34,693 nucleotides of DNA from an uncultured Collinsella sp. (GCA_902493535.1 CABUQG010000017.1:1-34693), one strand, 5' to 3'. Counted from the stretch's first letter, positions 22,749 through 31,224 are shown. Numbers and translations are program-made. Notes: a model not told the origin generated them from the sequence alone.

Positions 22749-23792
22749 CTAAAAGCCGTAGCGGCGCGCAAATTCCTGGGCAAGCTGCGATACGTCTTCG
22801 CAGGCGTTGGCCCAGGGGGCAAAGTCGGGGGTGTCCGAGATAATGCCGTCGGCTTCCCAAACCGCCTGGTGCGAGAGGTCCCAGGGGTCGCGCGGCTCGG
22901 GTCGGCAGGGAAGATACGGCGTCTGGTACATGGGGTTCAGCAAGAAGAACGCGCCGCCCTCGCAACGGTTGGCGAACTCACGCAGCGCGCGCGTCGCCGG
23001 GCGCATCTTGTTTGTTTTGAACAGCAGAATCGTGCGGGCGAGCAGGTACCAGGGGGAGCTCTCGAGGGCATCGGCCCCCATCTGCTCCTCGAGCTGGTGG
23101 GCCAGGGCAAAAAAGCCGTCCTGGTCTTCCAGGCGAGCGAGGGCGAGCAACACGGTGCCTGCGGCTCGGGTGGGGTAGCCTTCCGCCTTAAGGACGCGGC
23201 GGGCGTAGTTGGCAGCAGCGCGGTAGCGGGCGCTCGCCATGCACAGCTGCGAGATGGTCTCGAGCGTGTGGAGCCACCCGATAAGAGCCGGCTCGCTCAC
23301 GGTAAGGTCTGCTGCGGTGACACCGTCGGTCAAAACATTATTGGCCCAGTAGTGCGGGGCTTCCATGTCGAACCCGGGCACGCTTTGCTGCAGGTAATCG
23401 GCCGTGGTCGCCTCGAGCTTCATCAGGTCGCCCAGGCAGGCGTCGACGGGCGTGTCCGCCAAAATGATGGCGAGCAGCTGCGCGTCGAGGACATGCGCAT
23501 CGATGCGGACGATCTTGAGCAGCTCATCGCGCATATCGTCGAACAGACGATTGCGCGTCTGCTCGAACTCCTCGTCGCTGCCCATGTCCTCGATGCGATG
23601 GAGCTCGTCGAGCAGGTGGCGATGAACACCGGCGTAGGACAGCAGTGCCTGGGCACGCTCGGTCTGCGCATACTTATGAGGGTTGACGTTCACGTCGTTA
23701 TGGACAAGCTCGCGTGCTGCATCGGTGAGTTCGGGGTGCGACGCAAGGTAGGCGCGCTCCAGGTAGGCGGGGATGTAGACGCTCGGATCCAT
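22749..23792 (-). CDS. Uncharacterised helical-repeat protein, paralogue 2
   Basis: A 347-residue cytosolic protein without signal peptide or membrane segment. I do not recognise a named family. The central part (residues about 170-290) has TPR-like helical pairs such as SARYRAAANYARRVLKAEGYPTRAAGTVLLALARLED. It resembles the protein encoded directly upstream over this stretch and over its C-terminal third (DPW, aromatic residues, DFAPWANACEDV against NASFAAWVATNDIV), so the two arose by tandem duplication. Its ATG at 23792 overlaps the upstream stop as TAATG, so translation is probably coupled. The murT-gatD gene follows after 45 bp. Cell-wall or scaffold roles are possible only by association. 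Confidence 0.8.
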   Translation of the reverse strand: MDPSVYIPAYLERAYLASHPELTDAARELVHNDVNVNPHKYAQTERAQALLSYAGVHRHLLDELHRIEDMGSDEEFEQTRNRLFDDMRDELLKIVRIDAHVLDAQLLAIILADTPVDACLGDLMKLEATTADYLQQSVPGFDMEAPHYWANNVLTDGVTAADLTVSEPALIGWLHTLETISQLCMASARYRAAANYARRVLKAEGYPTRAAGTVLLALARLEDQDGFFALAHQLEEQMGADALESSPWYLLARTILLFKTNKMRPATRALREFANRCEGGAFFLLNPMYQTPYLPCRPEPRDPWDLSHQAVWEADGIISDTPDFAPWANACEDVSQLAQEFARRYGF

Positions 23793-24868
23793 TAGAGGTC
23801 TCCTCCCTTAAACGGCAGGCCCTGCTCGGCCGCCCGCAGGATGCGCTCGTCGATCTGGGAACGCACGATATCGTTGGTGGCGACCCAGGCGGCAAAGCTG
23901 GCGTTGTCGGGAGCGCCCAGGCCCTCCTGCAGCACCGGCGTTGCCTCGGACAGCGCAAGGACGAGCTCGTCGGTGGAGCCCACACCTACGTTGACGCGAG
24001 CATAGACACCATCGGGAAACTCGGTTTGGAAGTAGAGTGCTTCGGCCGCGTGCGGGCATGAGCGCACAAGGATACGCAGGTAGTGCTCGGCGCCCTCGTA
24101 GTCCAGCTCGCGCCAGGCAGCGCTCATCAGCGCGATGAGCGTCCACGGGTCCAAGTCGCGCTCCGCATCTTTGGGGCGGCGGCGCAGTGGGGTATTCGCG
24201 AGGTACGGCACGGAGTGTGCGGAGCGAAAGCGCTTGAGCTCCTCGGCGGGGTATTCGAGCTTTGCCATGGCGAGCATCGCGGTGTGGCGGACACCAGCGG
24301 GGTCGTTGGGCGCAAAGTCCAAGCTGCGATTCGCGGCTTCGAGCGACATGCGATAGCGGCCGCTAATGAGGGCGCGCGATGCCAAGGCGGCAAGCCAGCG
24401 CAGATAGGGGCGGCGCGTAAGGTCGCCTGCGGCCTCGCGCTCGTAGGGGTCCTGGGCCGAGGCGATTTTGAGCGCTAGGTCGTGCTCGACCTCATCGCAC
24501 TTGGACACCAGGTACTGTACGTATTCCTCGTTGGATTCGGCGGTGAGTGCCGTCAGCATGCGCTGAGCGTCCCAGTTGGCCGGATCGAGTGCGGCCGCCT
24601 CGCGGAGCATGTTCTCGGCAGCTGTCTCTTCTTGCTCTGCCTGGGTATCGTCAGGGATAAAGGGAATGCGGTAGTCGACAGCCTCGACCACCTTGGCAAT
24701 GAGGTGCCCGGCGCGGTCGCGGTCGTGCACGATGAGCGGTGCGGGGTTGCGGGTGAATTGTTCCATCAGACGCTCTACGGCGGCAGCGTCGGTGAGCGGG
24801 ATATTGTCGCGGCGCAAGGCCTCAAGAACGAGGCGATGGCAATCCTCTTGAATGGGATCGAATGACAT
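23792..24868 (-). CDS. Uncharacterised TPR-like protein, paralogue 1
   Basis: A 358-residue acidic, cytosolic protein, probably the first gene of the operon ending in murT-gatD. The N-terminal 90 residues are charged. From about residue 95 helical-repeat segments appear (NMLREAAALDPANWDAQRMLTAL; SGRYRMSLEAANRSLDFAPNDPAGVRHTAMLAMAKLEY) that read like degenerate TPRs. The second aligns with the following gene's SARYRAAANYARRVL segment, showing paralogy. I chose the ATG at 24868 because GGAGG lies 4 bases upstream; an ATG 10 codons earlier has no ribosome site. Function is unknown; TPR-type proteins usually mediate protein contacts. Confidence 0.8.
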   Translation of the reverse strand: MSFDPIQEDCHRLVLEALRRDNIPLTDAAAVERLMEQFTRNPAPLIVHDRDRAGHLIAKVVEAVDYRIPFIPDDTQAEQEETAAENMLREAAALDPANWDAQRMLTALTAESNEEYVQYLVSKCDEVEHDLALKIASAQDPYEREAAGDLTRRPYLRWLAALASRALISGRYRMSLEAANRSLDFAPNDPAGVRHTAMLAMAKLEYPAEELKRFRSAHSVPYLANTPLRRRPKDAERDLDPWTLIALMSAAWRELDYEGAEHYLRILVRSCPHAAEALYFQTEFPDGVYARVNVGVGSTDELVLALSEATPVLQEGLGAPDNASFAAWVATNDIVRSQIDERILRAAEQGLPFKGGDL

Positions 24869-25368
24869 GGGGCCTCCTTTGCTGCGGTTAGGGTTCAAAT
24901 GTTTCTATATAAGGTTCTAGTTTACCCGCATGTGGCACACCGGGGGTGCCGCACTTGGACTTGCACCTTTGCACCACGAAGACGGATGTCGCACAAATGT
25001 CGGCACCTTGGACGACCGAGTGGTATCACGGTGCCGCAAACGGTCGATTTTTGGCGGCGAACGGTGCATATTTTGGAGGGGCACCGTCCTGCCCAGGATA
25101 TGTAGTCAACCTTGATAAAACGTTTGCCCAGCTTGGGAGTATGAATGCCGCACAAGGGTCTTCAGGGATAGAAAAAACGTTTCATCATTGGCGGCTTTAG
25201 GTGAATAACTGACCAACCAGAACGGTAAAATAGTGTTTGTCTGAGCGTTGAGACGTTTAGACATCGCGCATTGTCATCGCCGGCAACGCGCAAACCGGTC
25301 CTAACGGAGCCAATTGGGTGCTCCGTTATATACGCAAGTCTAAGAGGGGCTTGTTTAGGAGGCACAGT
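24869..25368. promoter_or_regulatory. 500-bp divergent control region
   Basis: No gene is supported between the TPR-like operon and the alcohol dehydrogenase. GGTGC or GCACC motifs occur about eight times between 24930 and 25090, one pair forming the hairpin ACGGTGC (25061-25067) with GCACCGT (25081-25087). TGCCGCAC-type words recur at 24947, 24987, 25032 and 25146. Two AAAACGTTT sites (25117 and 25174, 57 bp apart) resemble LacI-family or cre operators, with mismatches. A -10-like TAAAAT is at 25226-25231, without a clear -35. Confidence 0.35.
25302..25328 (+). promoter_or_regulatory. Leader hairpin upstream of the alcohol dehydrogenase
   Basis: TAACGGAGC (25302-25310) pairs perfectly with GCTCCGTTA (25320-25328) around a 9-base loop, 40 bases before the start codon. 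There is no T-run, so it is not a terminator; it may stabilise the message or expose the ribosome site. Confidence 0.45.
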
Positions 25369-26592
25369 ATGGGACGTTTTACCAATCCTCGCGATCTGTA
25401 CTTTGGTGAGGGCGCTCGCCACGAGGTGAAGAACCTCAAGGGCAAGAAGGCCATCATCGTTTCTGGCGGCAGCTCTATGCGCCGCGGCGGGTTCCTGCAG
25501 GACGTCGAGGCCGACCTCAAAGAGGGCGGCTTCGAGGTCAAGCTGTTCGAGGGCGTCGAGTCCGATCCGTCCATCGAGACGGTCATGAAGGGCGCCGAGG
25601 CCATGCGCGAGTTCGAGCCCGACTGGATTATCGCCATCGGCGGCGGCTCGCCCATCGATGCCGCTAAGGCCATGTGGGTCTTCTACGAGTATCCCGAGGA
25701 GTCCTTCGATAACATCATCCAGCCGTTCAGCTTCCCCGAGCTGCGTCAGAAGGCTCACTTCTGCGCCATCTCCTCTACCTCCGGTACCGCTACCGAGGTC
25801 ACTGCCTTCTCCGTCATCACCGACTACGCCAAGGGCATCAAGTACCCGCTGGCCGACTTCAACATCACCCCTGATGTCGCCATCGTCGACCCCGAGCTCA
25901 CCTACACCATGCCCGCCAAGCTGTGCGCTCACACCGGCATGGACGCTCTGACCCACTGCATGGAGGCCTACGTTTCCACCTGCGCCTCTATGTTCACCGA
26001 TGCCAACGCTCTGCACGGCATCCGCGAGATCGTCGAGTGGCTGCCCAAGTCCTATGCTGGCGACCATGAGGCCCGTCAGCACATGCACGAGGCTCAGTGC
26101 ATCGCCGGTATCGCCTTCTCCTCGGGCCTGCTCGGCATCGTTCACTCCATGGCTCACAAGACCGGTGCTGCCTTCGAGAACGGCCACATCATCCACGGTG
26201 CTGCTAACGCCATGTACCTGGGCAAGGTCATCCAGTGGAACTCCAAGGATCCCCGTGCTGCCGAGCGTTACGCTTACGTGGCCAAGGAGATCCTGCACCT
26301 TCCCGGCGAGACCAACGAGGAGCTCATCGCTGCACTCGTCCAGAAGATTCGCGACCTCAACGACCAGCTCAACATTCCGCAGTCCATCAAGGATTACGCG
26401 AATGGTGGCGTGAAGGTCGACGCCGAGAACCCGCAGATGGTTTCCGAGGAGGAGTTCCTCGCCAAGCTGCCCGAGATCGCCGCGAACGCCGAGCAGGACG
26501 CTTGCACGCCCGAGAACCCGCGTGAGACCAAGGCTGCCGACTTCGAGAAGATCCTCAAGGCCTGCTACTACGACACCGACATCGATTTCTAA
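25369..26592 (+). CDS. Iron-containing alcohol dehydrogenase
   Basis: A 407-residue group III (iron-dependent) NAD(P)-linked alcohol dehydrogenase. The dinucleotide-binding stretch AIGGGSPIDAAKAM lies at residues 89-102. The metal ligands can be read by FucO-like spacing: Asp192 and His196 (GMDALTHCMEA), His259 (GIVHSMAHKTG) and His273 (ENGHIIHG). It may interconvert aldehydes and alcohols in fermentation; butanol-dehydrogenase-like and 1,2-propanediol-type activities are both possible. I chose the ATG at 25369 because TTTAGGAGG precedes it; 17 open codons upstream look non-coding. C-ending codons and a strong ribosome site suggest high expression. It has its own terminator. Confidence 0.94.
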   Translation: MGRFTNPRDLYFGEGARHEVKNLKGKKAIIVSGGSSMRRGGFLQDVEADLKEGGFEVKLFEGVESDPSIETVMKGAEAMREFEPDWIIAIGGGSPIDAAKAMWVFYEYPEESFDNIIQPFSFPELRQKAHFCAISSTSGTATEVTAFSVITDYAKGIKYPLADFNITPDVAIVDPELTYTMPAKLCAHTGMDALTHCMEAYVSTCASMFTDANALHGIREIVEWLPKSYAGDHEARQHMHEAQCIAGIAFSSGLLGIVHSMAHKTGAAFENGHIIHGAANAMYLGKVIQWNSKDPRAAERYAYVAKEILHLPGETNEELIAALVQKIRDLNDQLNIPQSIKDYANGGVKVDAENPQMVSEEEFLAKLPEIAANAEQDACTPENPRETKAADFEKILKACYYDTDIDF

Positions 26593-26611
26593 TCGACTCT
26601 TACTGTCTTGC

Positions 26612-26647
26612 AAGGGGTCTCGCGCTCAATGCGCGGGGCCCTTTTTT
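26612..26647 (+). terminator. Rho-independent terminator after alcohol dehydrogenase
   Basis: AAGGGGTCTCGCGC pairs with GCGCGGGGCCCTT with one small mismatch region around TCAAT and is followed by TTTTTT. The REP-like hairpin begins five bases later. Confidence 0.85.
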
Positions 26648-26651
26648 GCTA

Positions 26652-26714
26652 TGGTGCAAAGTAACCTGTTCCCAATTCGCAAAGTTGGTGCAGTGGGCAG
26701 GTTACTTTGCACCA
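26652..26714. repeat. REP-like inverted repeat
   Basis: TGGTGCAAAGTAACCTG (26652-26668) and CAGGTTACTTTGCACCA (26698-26714) are perfect 17-bp complements separated by 29 bases. The arm GGGCAGGTTACTTTG resembles GGACAGGCACCTTTG of the hairpin at 20485-20519, so both belong to one family. It sits between a terminator and the next gene, the usual niche of REP elements. Confidence 0.8.
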
Positions 26715-26744
26715 ATCGTTGTTTGATGAAGGGCGGATTCTCGT

Positions 26745-27812
26745 ATGGCGCTTCCCATGGTTTATGGCGGTCCCGGCCGGTATGTTCAGGGGCCGGGCGA
26801 ACTTTCGCGTCAGGGCAGGTATTTGTCATGGTTGGGCTGCGCTGCCTATGTCTTGTTTGACCAGGGCACCGAGGATCGGCTGTGCAGGCAGATCGTCGAT
26901 GGATTTCTGGATGAAGATCTAAGCGAGCCGTTCTTTAAGATTTACAACGGTCCGTGTACGGAAGAGGCCGTTGTCGAAATGGCCAAGGAAGCCCGGGCCG
27001 AGTATTGCGACATGGTGGTGGGCATTGGCGGCGGCAAGATGCTCGATATCGCCAAGGCCGTTGCGTTTTATGCCGAGTTGCCGTTGTGCGTATGCCCCAC
27101 GGCGGCTTCGATGGACGGTCCGTGCAGCGCGATTTCGGTGCTGTATCACGAGGATGGGTCGTTCGACCACTACCTGATGCTCGAGAAGAATCCAGACCTG
27201 GTCGTGGTCGATACCAACGTGGTCGCGGCAGCCCCACTGCGTATGACGGTCGCTGGCATGGGCGACGCACTGGCAACGTACTTCGAGGCGCGTTCGTGCG
27301 CCGCGGCGCACGGTACCAACGAGCACGGTGGCGCGCCGGGGCACTTGGCCTTGGTTGCGGCTCGTGCCTGCTATGACACACTCATGGAGTGCGGCGTCGC
27401 TGCCAAGCGCGATCTCAAAAAGGGCCGTACATCGCCGGCAGTTGAGCGCCTGATCGAGTGCAATATTCTGCTCTCGGGTGTTGGCTTTGAGAGCGGTGGC
27501 TTGGCGTTGGCGCATGCCATCGCCAACGGGTTGACGATTCTGCCCGAGTGCAAGGCAATGCATGGCGAGGCCGTGGCATTTGGCCTGGTGGTGCAGCTGC
27601 GCCTGGAGCGTGCACCCGAGCTTGATCAGGTGCTCGAGTTTTGCCAACGCGTCGGTCTGCCGACGACGCTCGAGGAGCTGGGCCTTGGCGAGATTTCCGA
27701 TGCCGACCTGCAGAGTGTTGCAAATGCGGTCTTTAGAAACGAGCGTAACATGGCCAACGAGCAGACCAAGGTGACCAAACAGAAGCTCGTGCAGCTCATG
27801 TGCGAGGCATAG
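26745..27812 (+). CDS. Glycerol dehydrogenase-like protein
   Basis: A 355-residue zinc-type member of the iron/zinc alcohol dehydrogenase superfamily, closest in motif layout to glycerol dehydrogenase (GldA). It would oxidise glycerol to dihydroxyacetone with NAD, or reduce related ketones. The NAD-binding stretch is VGIGGGKMLDIAKAVA (residues 92-107), followed by CPTAASMDGPCSAISVLY. Metal ligands by GldA spacing are Asp174 (GMGDALATYFEA), His257 (ALAHAIANGL) and His273 (AMHGEAVAFG), all present. The ATG at 26745 has an AAGGGCGGA site. It is a separate unit from the preceding alcohol dehydrogenase. The exact substrate is uncertain. Confidence 0.88.
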   Translation: MALPMVYGGPGRYVQGPGELSRQGRYLSWLGCAAYVLFDQGTEDRLCRQIVDGFLDEDLSEPFFKIYNGPCTEEAVVEMAKEARAEYCDMVVGIGGGKMLDIAKAVAFYAELPLCVCPTAASMDGPCSAISVLYHEDGSFDHYLMLEKNPDLVVVDTNVVAAAPLRMTVAGMGDALATYFEARSCAAAHGTNEHGGAPGHLALVAARACYDTLMECGVAAKRDLKKGRTSPAVERLIECNILLSGVGFESGGLALAHAIANGLTILPECKAMHGEAVAFGLVVQLRLERAPELDQVLEFCQRVGLPTTLEELGLGEISDADLQSVANAVFRNERNMANEQTKVTKQKLVQLMCEA

Positions 27813-27962
27813 CTTGGCGCTTGATTGACCTTGTGCAATCGAGGCGGCGATAGGCATAGGCTATTTGCCGCAAAGATGCGCCGCGTGTAATTTGCCCGAG
27901 GCGTGGGCCGATAGCGTATCATTATCTCTTGCTTGTTTGCACTGCTCAGGGAGGGGCCGCGC

Positions 27963-29216
27963 ATGGCGCAGGAACACGATCTGTTTGATGACATTATCGA
28001 GATCAGCAAGGGTTTCGACTTTCTTAAAAACCCGCTTGGCGGTGTGACCGATGCACTCGATCCGTCGGCACCGCAGTGGAATCCTGCCGACTACAAGGAG
28101 CGTCCGCGCGGCAACACCATTCCGTGCCTGACCTGCAAAAACGAAAAGAGCGGATGCACCGCGTGCATGGACGTGTGCCCGGTCAACGCTATCGAGGTCG
28201 AGGAAGACGCCATCGAGATCCTCGACTCCTGCCGCAAGTGCGGCCTGTGCGCCGCTGCCTGCCCGACCGAGGCGATCATCTCGCCGCGCCTGGCGCCTAA
28301 AAACCTATATGACGATATCGTCTCTGCTGCTACGAGCCACGAGACCGCCTACGTCACCTGCACGCGCGCCCTTAAGCGCATGCCGCGCGAAAACGAGGTC
28401 GTCGTTGCCTGTGTGGGCGATATTACGGCCGAGACCTGGTTCTCGGTGCTGGCCGACTATCCCAACGTGAGCGTCTACCTGCCACTGGGCGTGTGCGATA
28501 AGTGTCGCAACACCGGTGGCGAGGATATTCTGGGCGAGGCCATCGCCACTGCCGAGGAGTGGGCCGGTACGGGCATGGGCCTGGAGGTCGACCCCAAGAG
28601 CCTCAAGTGCCATAAGCTTCGCGAGTACGAGCGCAAAGAGTACATGGAAAAGATCGCCCGTACAACGGGCCTGACGGTGACCAAGCTCAATCCGGCGACG
28701 GCGGCGCTGGCCTCGGTGACGCAGAAGTTGAAGGCTCACCGTCACCAGATCACGCAGCTCGAGCGCACGCTCAACACCATGTGCGGCACCACGACGACCA
28801 AGCGTCGCCGTTCGCTCACGCACGGGCGGCAGCTGGTGCTCTCGACGCTGCAGAACCACCCCGAGCTTGCCCAGAATATGCAGGTGAGCACACCGGAATG
28901 CGATTTTGACAAGTGCACGTCATGCGGCGAGTGCGTCAACGTGTGCCCCACGTTTGCCTGCGATTTGGTGGGAAGCGGTCGCTTTGCACTGGAGTCCACG
29001 TATTGCCTAGGTTGCGGAGCCTGCGTCAAGGTGTGCCCCGAGCATGCGCTCAAGCTGGTCGAGCACGATGCGTCCAATCTGGTCGTTGTCGACCCCGAGG
29101 CCGAGGAAAAGGCCGCTCAGAAGGCCAAGGCCCACGAAGAGGCCCAGAAGGCCAAGGTTGAGGCAAAGGCCAAGCTCGACAAGATGCTCGATCAGGTGGA
29201 GAAGCTCGCGGACTAG
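27963..29216 (+). CDS. Uncharacterised protein with four ferredoxin-type Fe-S motifs
   Basis: A 417-residue soluble redox protein. Two 4Fe-4S motifs lie near the N-terminus: Cys55/58/65/68/72, with six residues inserted between the first two pairs, and Cys90/93/96/100. Two more lie at Cys318/321/324/328 and Cys348/351/354/358. Between them, residues 125-250 form a domain with further cysteines (133, 150, 178, 181) in VTCTRAL and LGVCDKC, which could bind another cofactor. The C-terminal 45 residues are a highly charged Lys/Glu/Ala helix, probably a coiled coil. I do not recognise a named family; an electron-transfer hub for a flavin or nicotinamide enzyme is plausible. The ATG at 27963 follows GGGAGGGG. 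No partner enzyme is adjacent. Confidence 0.8.
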   Translation: MAQEHDLFDDIIEISKGFDFLKNPLGGVTDALDPSAPQWNPADYKERPRGNTIPCLTCKNEKSGCTACMDVCPVNAIEVEEDAIEILDSCRKCGLCAAACPTEAIISPRLAPKNLYDDIVSAATSHETAYVTCTRALKRMPRENEVVVACVGDITAETWFSVLADYPNVSVYLPLGVCDKCRNTGGEDILGEAIATAEEWAGTGMGLEVDPKSLKCHKLREYERKEYMEKIARTTGLTVTKLNPATAALASVTQKLKAHRHQITQLERTLNTMCGTTTTKRRRSLTHGRQLVLSTLQNHPELAQNMQVSTPECDFDKCTSCGECVNVCPTFACDLVGSGRFALESTYCLGCGACVKVCPEHALKLVEHDASNLVVVDPEAEEKAAQKAKAHEEAQKAKVEAKAKLDKMLDQVEKLAD

Positions 29217-29330
29217 CCGGCAACCTCAATCTCTGCTTCATTTGCGCCGTCGTGGCGTCCGGATTCGCCCGGATGCTGCGGCGGCGCTATACTTATACGG
29301 TTTGAAGTACCTGTACCAAAAGGAGCTGTC

Positions 29331-30407
29331 GTGTCCCTTTCCATCGGTATCGTGGGCCTGCCCAACGTGGGCAAGTCGACGCTGTTCACCGCGCTTACCA
29401 AAAAGACCGGCCTTGCCGCCAACTACCCGTTTGCCACGATCGACCCCAACGTGGGTATCGTCGATGTGCCCGATAGCCGCCTGCAAAAGCTCGCCGACAT
29501 CGTCAACCCGGGTCGCATTGTGCCGGCGACGGTCGAGTTTGTCGACATCGCGGGCCTGGTGAAGGGTGCCAACGAGGGCGAGGGCCTGGGCAATCAGTTC
29601 TTGGCAAACATCCGCGAGACCGATGCCATCTGCGAGGTCGTGCGTTACTTTAAGGACCCCAACGTCATGCGTGAGGTGGGCCGCACGGGCGAGTTCGTCG
29701 ATCCTGCCGGCGATGCCGACACCATCATGACCGAGCTCATCCTGGCCGATATGGGAACGCTCGAGAAACAGCTGCCCAAGCTCGAGAAGGAGGCCAAGCG
29801 CGACAAGGAGCTCATGCCCAAGTTCGAGGTCGCTAAGCGCCTGCTTGCCTGGCTCAACGAGGGCAAGCGCGCCGCATCCATGGAGATGACCGACGAGGAG
29901 CGCGCTGCCGCCAAGGGCCTGTTCCTGCTCACTATGAAGCCCATCCTGTATGTGGCCAACGTGGACGAGGATATGCTCAACGACGATCTGGCGCCCATCG
30001 ATGGTGTTAAGCCGCTGCCCATCTGCGCCAAGATCGAGGCCGAGCTTTCCGAGCTCGATCCCGAGGACGCTGCCGACTACCTGGAGAGCCTGGGCCTGGA
30101 GCAGCCCGGTCTGGACGTGCTCGCGCAGGCCGCCTACAAGCTGCTTGGCCTGCAGTCGTTCTTTACGGCCGGCGAGATGGAGGTCAAGGCCTGGACGGTG
30201 CGTCAGGGCGCGACCGCCCCGCAGGCCGCCGGTGTCATCCACACCGACTTTGAGCGCGGCTTTATTAAGGCCGAGGTCATTGGCTACGACGACTACATCG
30301 AGCTCGGCGGCGAGCAGGGTGCCAAGGCCGCCGGCAAGCTGCGTATTGAGGGCAAGGACTATGTCATGGCCGATGGCGACGTCGTGCACTTCCGCTTTAA
30401 CGTGTAA
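29331..30407 (+). CDS. ychF: Ribosome-associated ATPase YchF
   Basis: A 358-residue Obg-family P-loop protein that prefers ATP and binds ribosomes; implicated in translation and oxidative stress responses in other bacteria. The G1 loop is GLPNVGKST at residues 8-16 and FVDIAGLVKGANEGEGLGN is the G3 region. The nucleotide-specificity region reads VANVDED in place of the usual NKxD, a change that fits ATP preference. A helical insert precedes the C-terminal TGS-like domain. Length is standard. The start is GTG at 29331 with AAAAGGAG upstream; SLSIGIVGLPNVG is the expected N-terminus. A -10-like TATACT lies about 40 bases upstream. Confidence 0.96.
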   Translation: MSLSIGIVGLPNVGKSTLFTALTKKTGLAANYPFATIDPNVGIVDVPDSRLQKLADIVNPGRIVPATVEFVDIAGLVKGANEGEGLGNQFLANIRETDAICEVVRYFKDPNVMREVGRTGEFVDPAGDADTIMTELILADMGTLEKQLPKLEKEAKRDKELMPKFEVAKRLLAWLNEGKRAASMEMTDEERAAAKGLFLLTMKPILYVANVDEDMLNDDLAPIDGVKPLPICAKIEAELSELDPEDAADYLESLGLEQPGLDVLAQAAYKLLGLQSFFTAGEMEVKAWTVRQGATAPQAAGVIHTDFERGFIKAEVIGYDDYIELGGEQGAKAAGKLRIEGKDYVMADGDVVHFRFNV

Positions 30408-30418
30408 GGACGACGCAT

Positions 30419-30802
30419 ATGTTTAAATATGGCAAAAAAGCTGGCTACATGGGTATTGCGCTGCTCGTGCTTGCGGTGATTCCGCTGGTGGTCGCAGCGT
30501 TTGTGATCCCCAACATTGGTCCCGAGGTGGCAACAAAGTTTAATGCTGCCGGCGAGGCGACGCGCTGGGGCAAGAGCTACGAGTTGCTGGCATTGCCGGT
30601 GCTCAATCTGCTGCTGAGCGTGGCGACGTACTTTACGGCGGGACGCCAGGCAAAGAACAATGATGACTCCGCCGCCATGGCGCGCATCGTGTGCGAGCGC
30701 TACCTGCGTAACGGTTGCATCACGGGTGTGTTCCTCAACGTGATCAACGTCTACTTTATGTATTCGGCGATTACCGGTATGGGCTTTGGCCTTGGTTTCT
30801 AG
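30419..30802 (+). CDS. DUF1648 domain membrane protein
   Basis: A 127-residue integral membrane protein with three predicted helices, at residues about 11-32, 52-74 and 98-121. The signature VATKFNAAGEATRWGKS between the first two matches the extracytoplasmic loop of DUF1648 (IPxHFNxxGxxDxWG), found in SdpI-like immunity proteins and unrelated membrane proteins. It is shorter than SdpI and lacks that protein's later helices, so an immunity role is not supported. The ATG at 30419 lies 11 bases after ychF with a GGACGACGC spacer, so the two are probably cotranscribed. It converges on the next gene with only 9 bp between stops. Confidence 0.8.
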   Translation: MFKYGKKAGYMGIALLVLAVIPLVVAAFVIPNIGPEVATKFNAAGEATRWGKSYELLALPVLNLLLSVATYFTAGRQAKNNDDSAAMARIVCERYLRNGCITGVFLNVINVYFMYSAITGMGFGLGF

Positions 30803-30811
30803 CTTGTCCTT

Positions 30812-31201
30812 TTAGGCAACGAGCCTGCACATATATTCAATGGCTGCTGCGAGGCCGCCGCTCGATCGTGGTTTAAAGACCATATCGGCGGCGGCCTCGT
30901 TTTCGTATCCGGCGCCACGAAGGACGAGTGCGATGCCGGCTTCTAGAAGGAGCGGCAGGCCGCGTTGGCTGGTTGCGATTACGGCAGCCTGATTGAGCAA
31001 GCAGCTGTGCGTTTGGCATTGAATGGCAAGTTCACCTTGCGCCGGGCAAGGGGCCAGAACGGTGGCGACGCGACTTGATAGCAATGCAAATGCTGTGCGC
31101 TCATCGGGCGAAAGGCATTCAGCTTCAACGACGACGAGCTTGGGCGGCGCGCTGTTTGTGCGAAGCGTGGCTCGGTACATGCGGACCGAAGAACCCGACA
31201 T
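30812..31201 (-). CDS. Uncharacterised protein paired with an XRE regulator
   Basis: A 129-residue protein I do not recognise. It has no signal peptide or clear membrane helix. The sequence alternates hydrophobic strands and helices (LVVVEAECLSP, TAFALLSSRVATVLAP, NQAAVIATSQ, LPLLLEAGIALVLRG), suggesting a compact alpha/beta fold, and contains cysteines at four positions. The ATG at 31201 was chosen because AGGAG lies just upstream; an ATG eight codons earlier would overlap that ribosome site. It is transcribed away from the XRE gene, and a perfect 24-bp palindrome lies between them, so the pair probably shares an operator. Codon choice is less biased than in neighbours. Confidence 0.7.
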   Translation of the reverse strand: MSGSSVRMYRATLRTNSAPPKLVVVEAECLSPDERTAFALLSSRVATVLAPCPAQGELAIQCQTHSCLLNQAAVIATSQRGLPLLLEAGIALVLRGAGYENEAAADMVFKPRSSGGLAAAIEYMCRLVA

Positions 31202-31224
31202 AGAAAACTCCTGTGTATTCAGCA

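Noticed and set aside
30419..30802. SdpI-type immunity protein
   Set aside because: Only the DUF1648 portion is present (127 residues); the remaining SdpI helices and a neighbouring toxin gene are missing.
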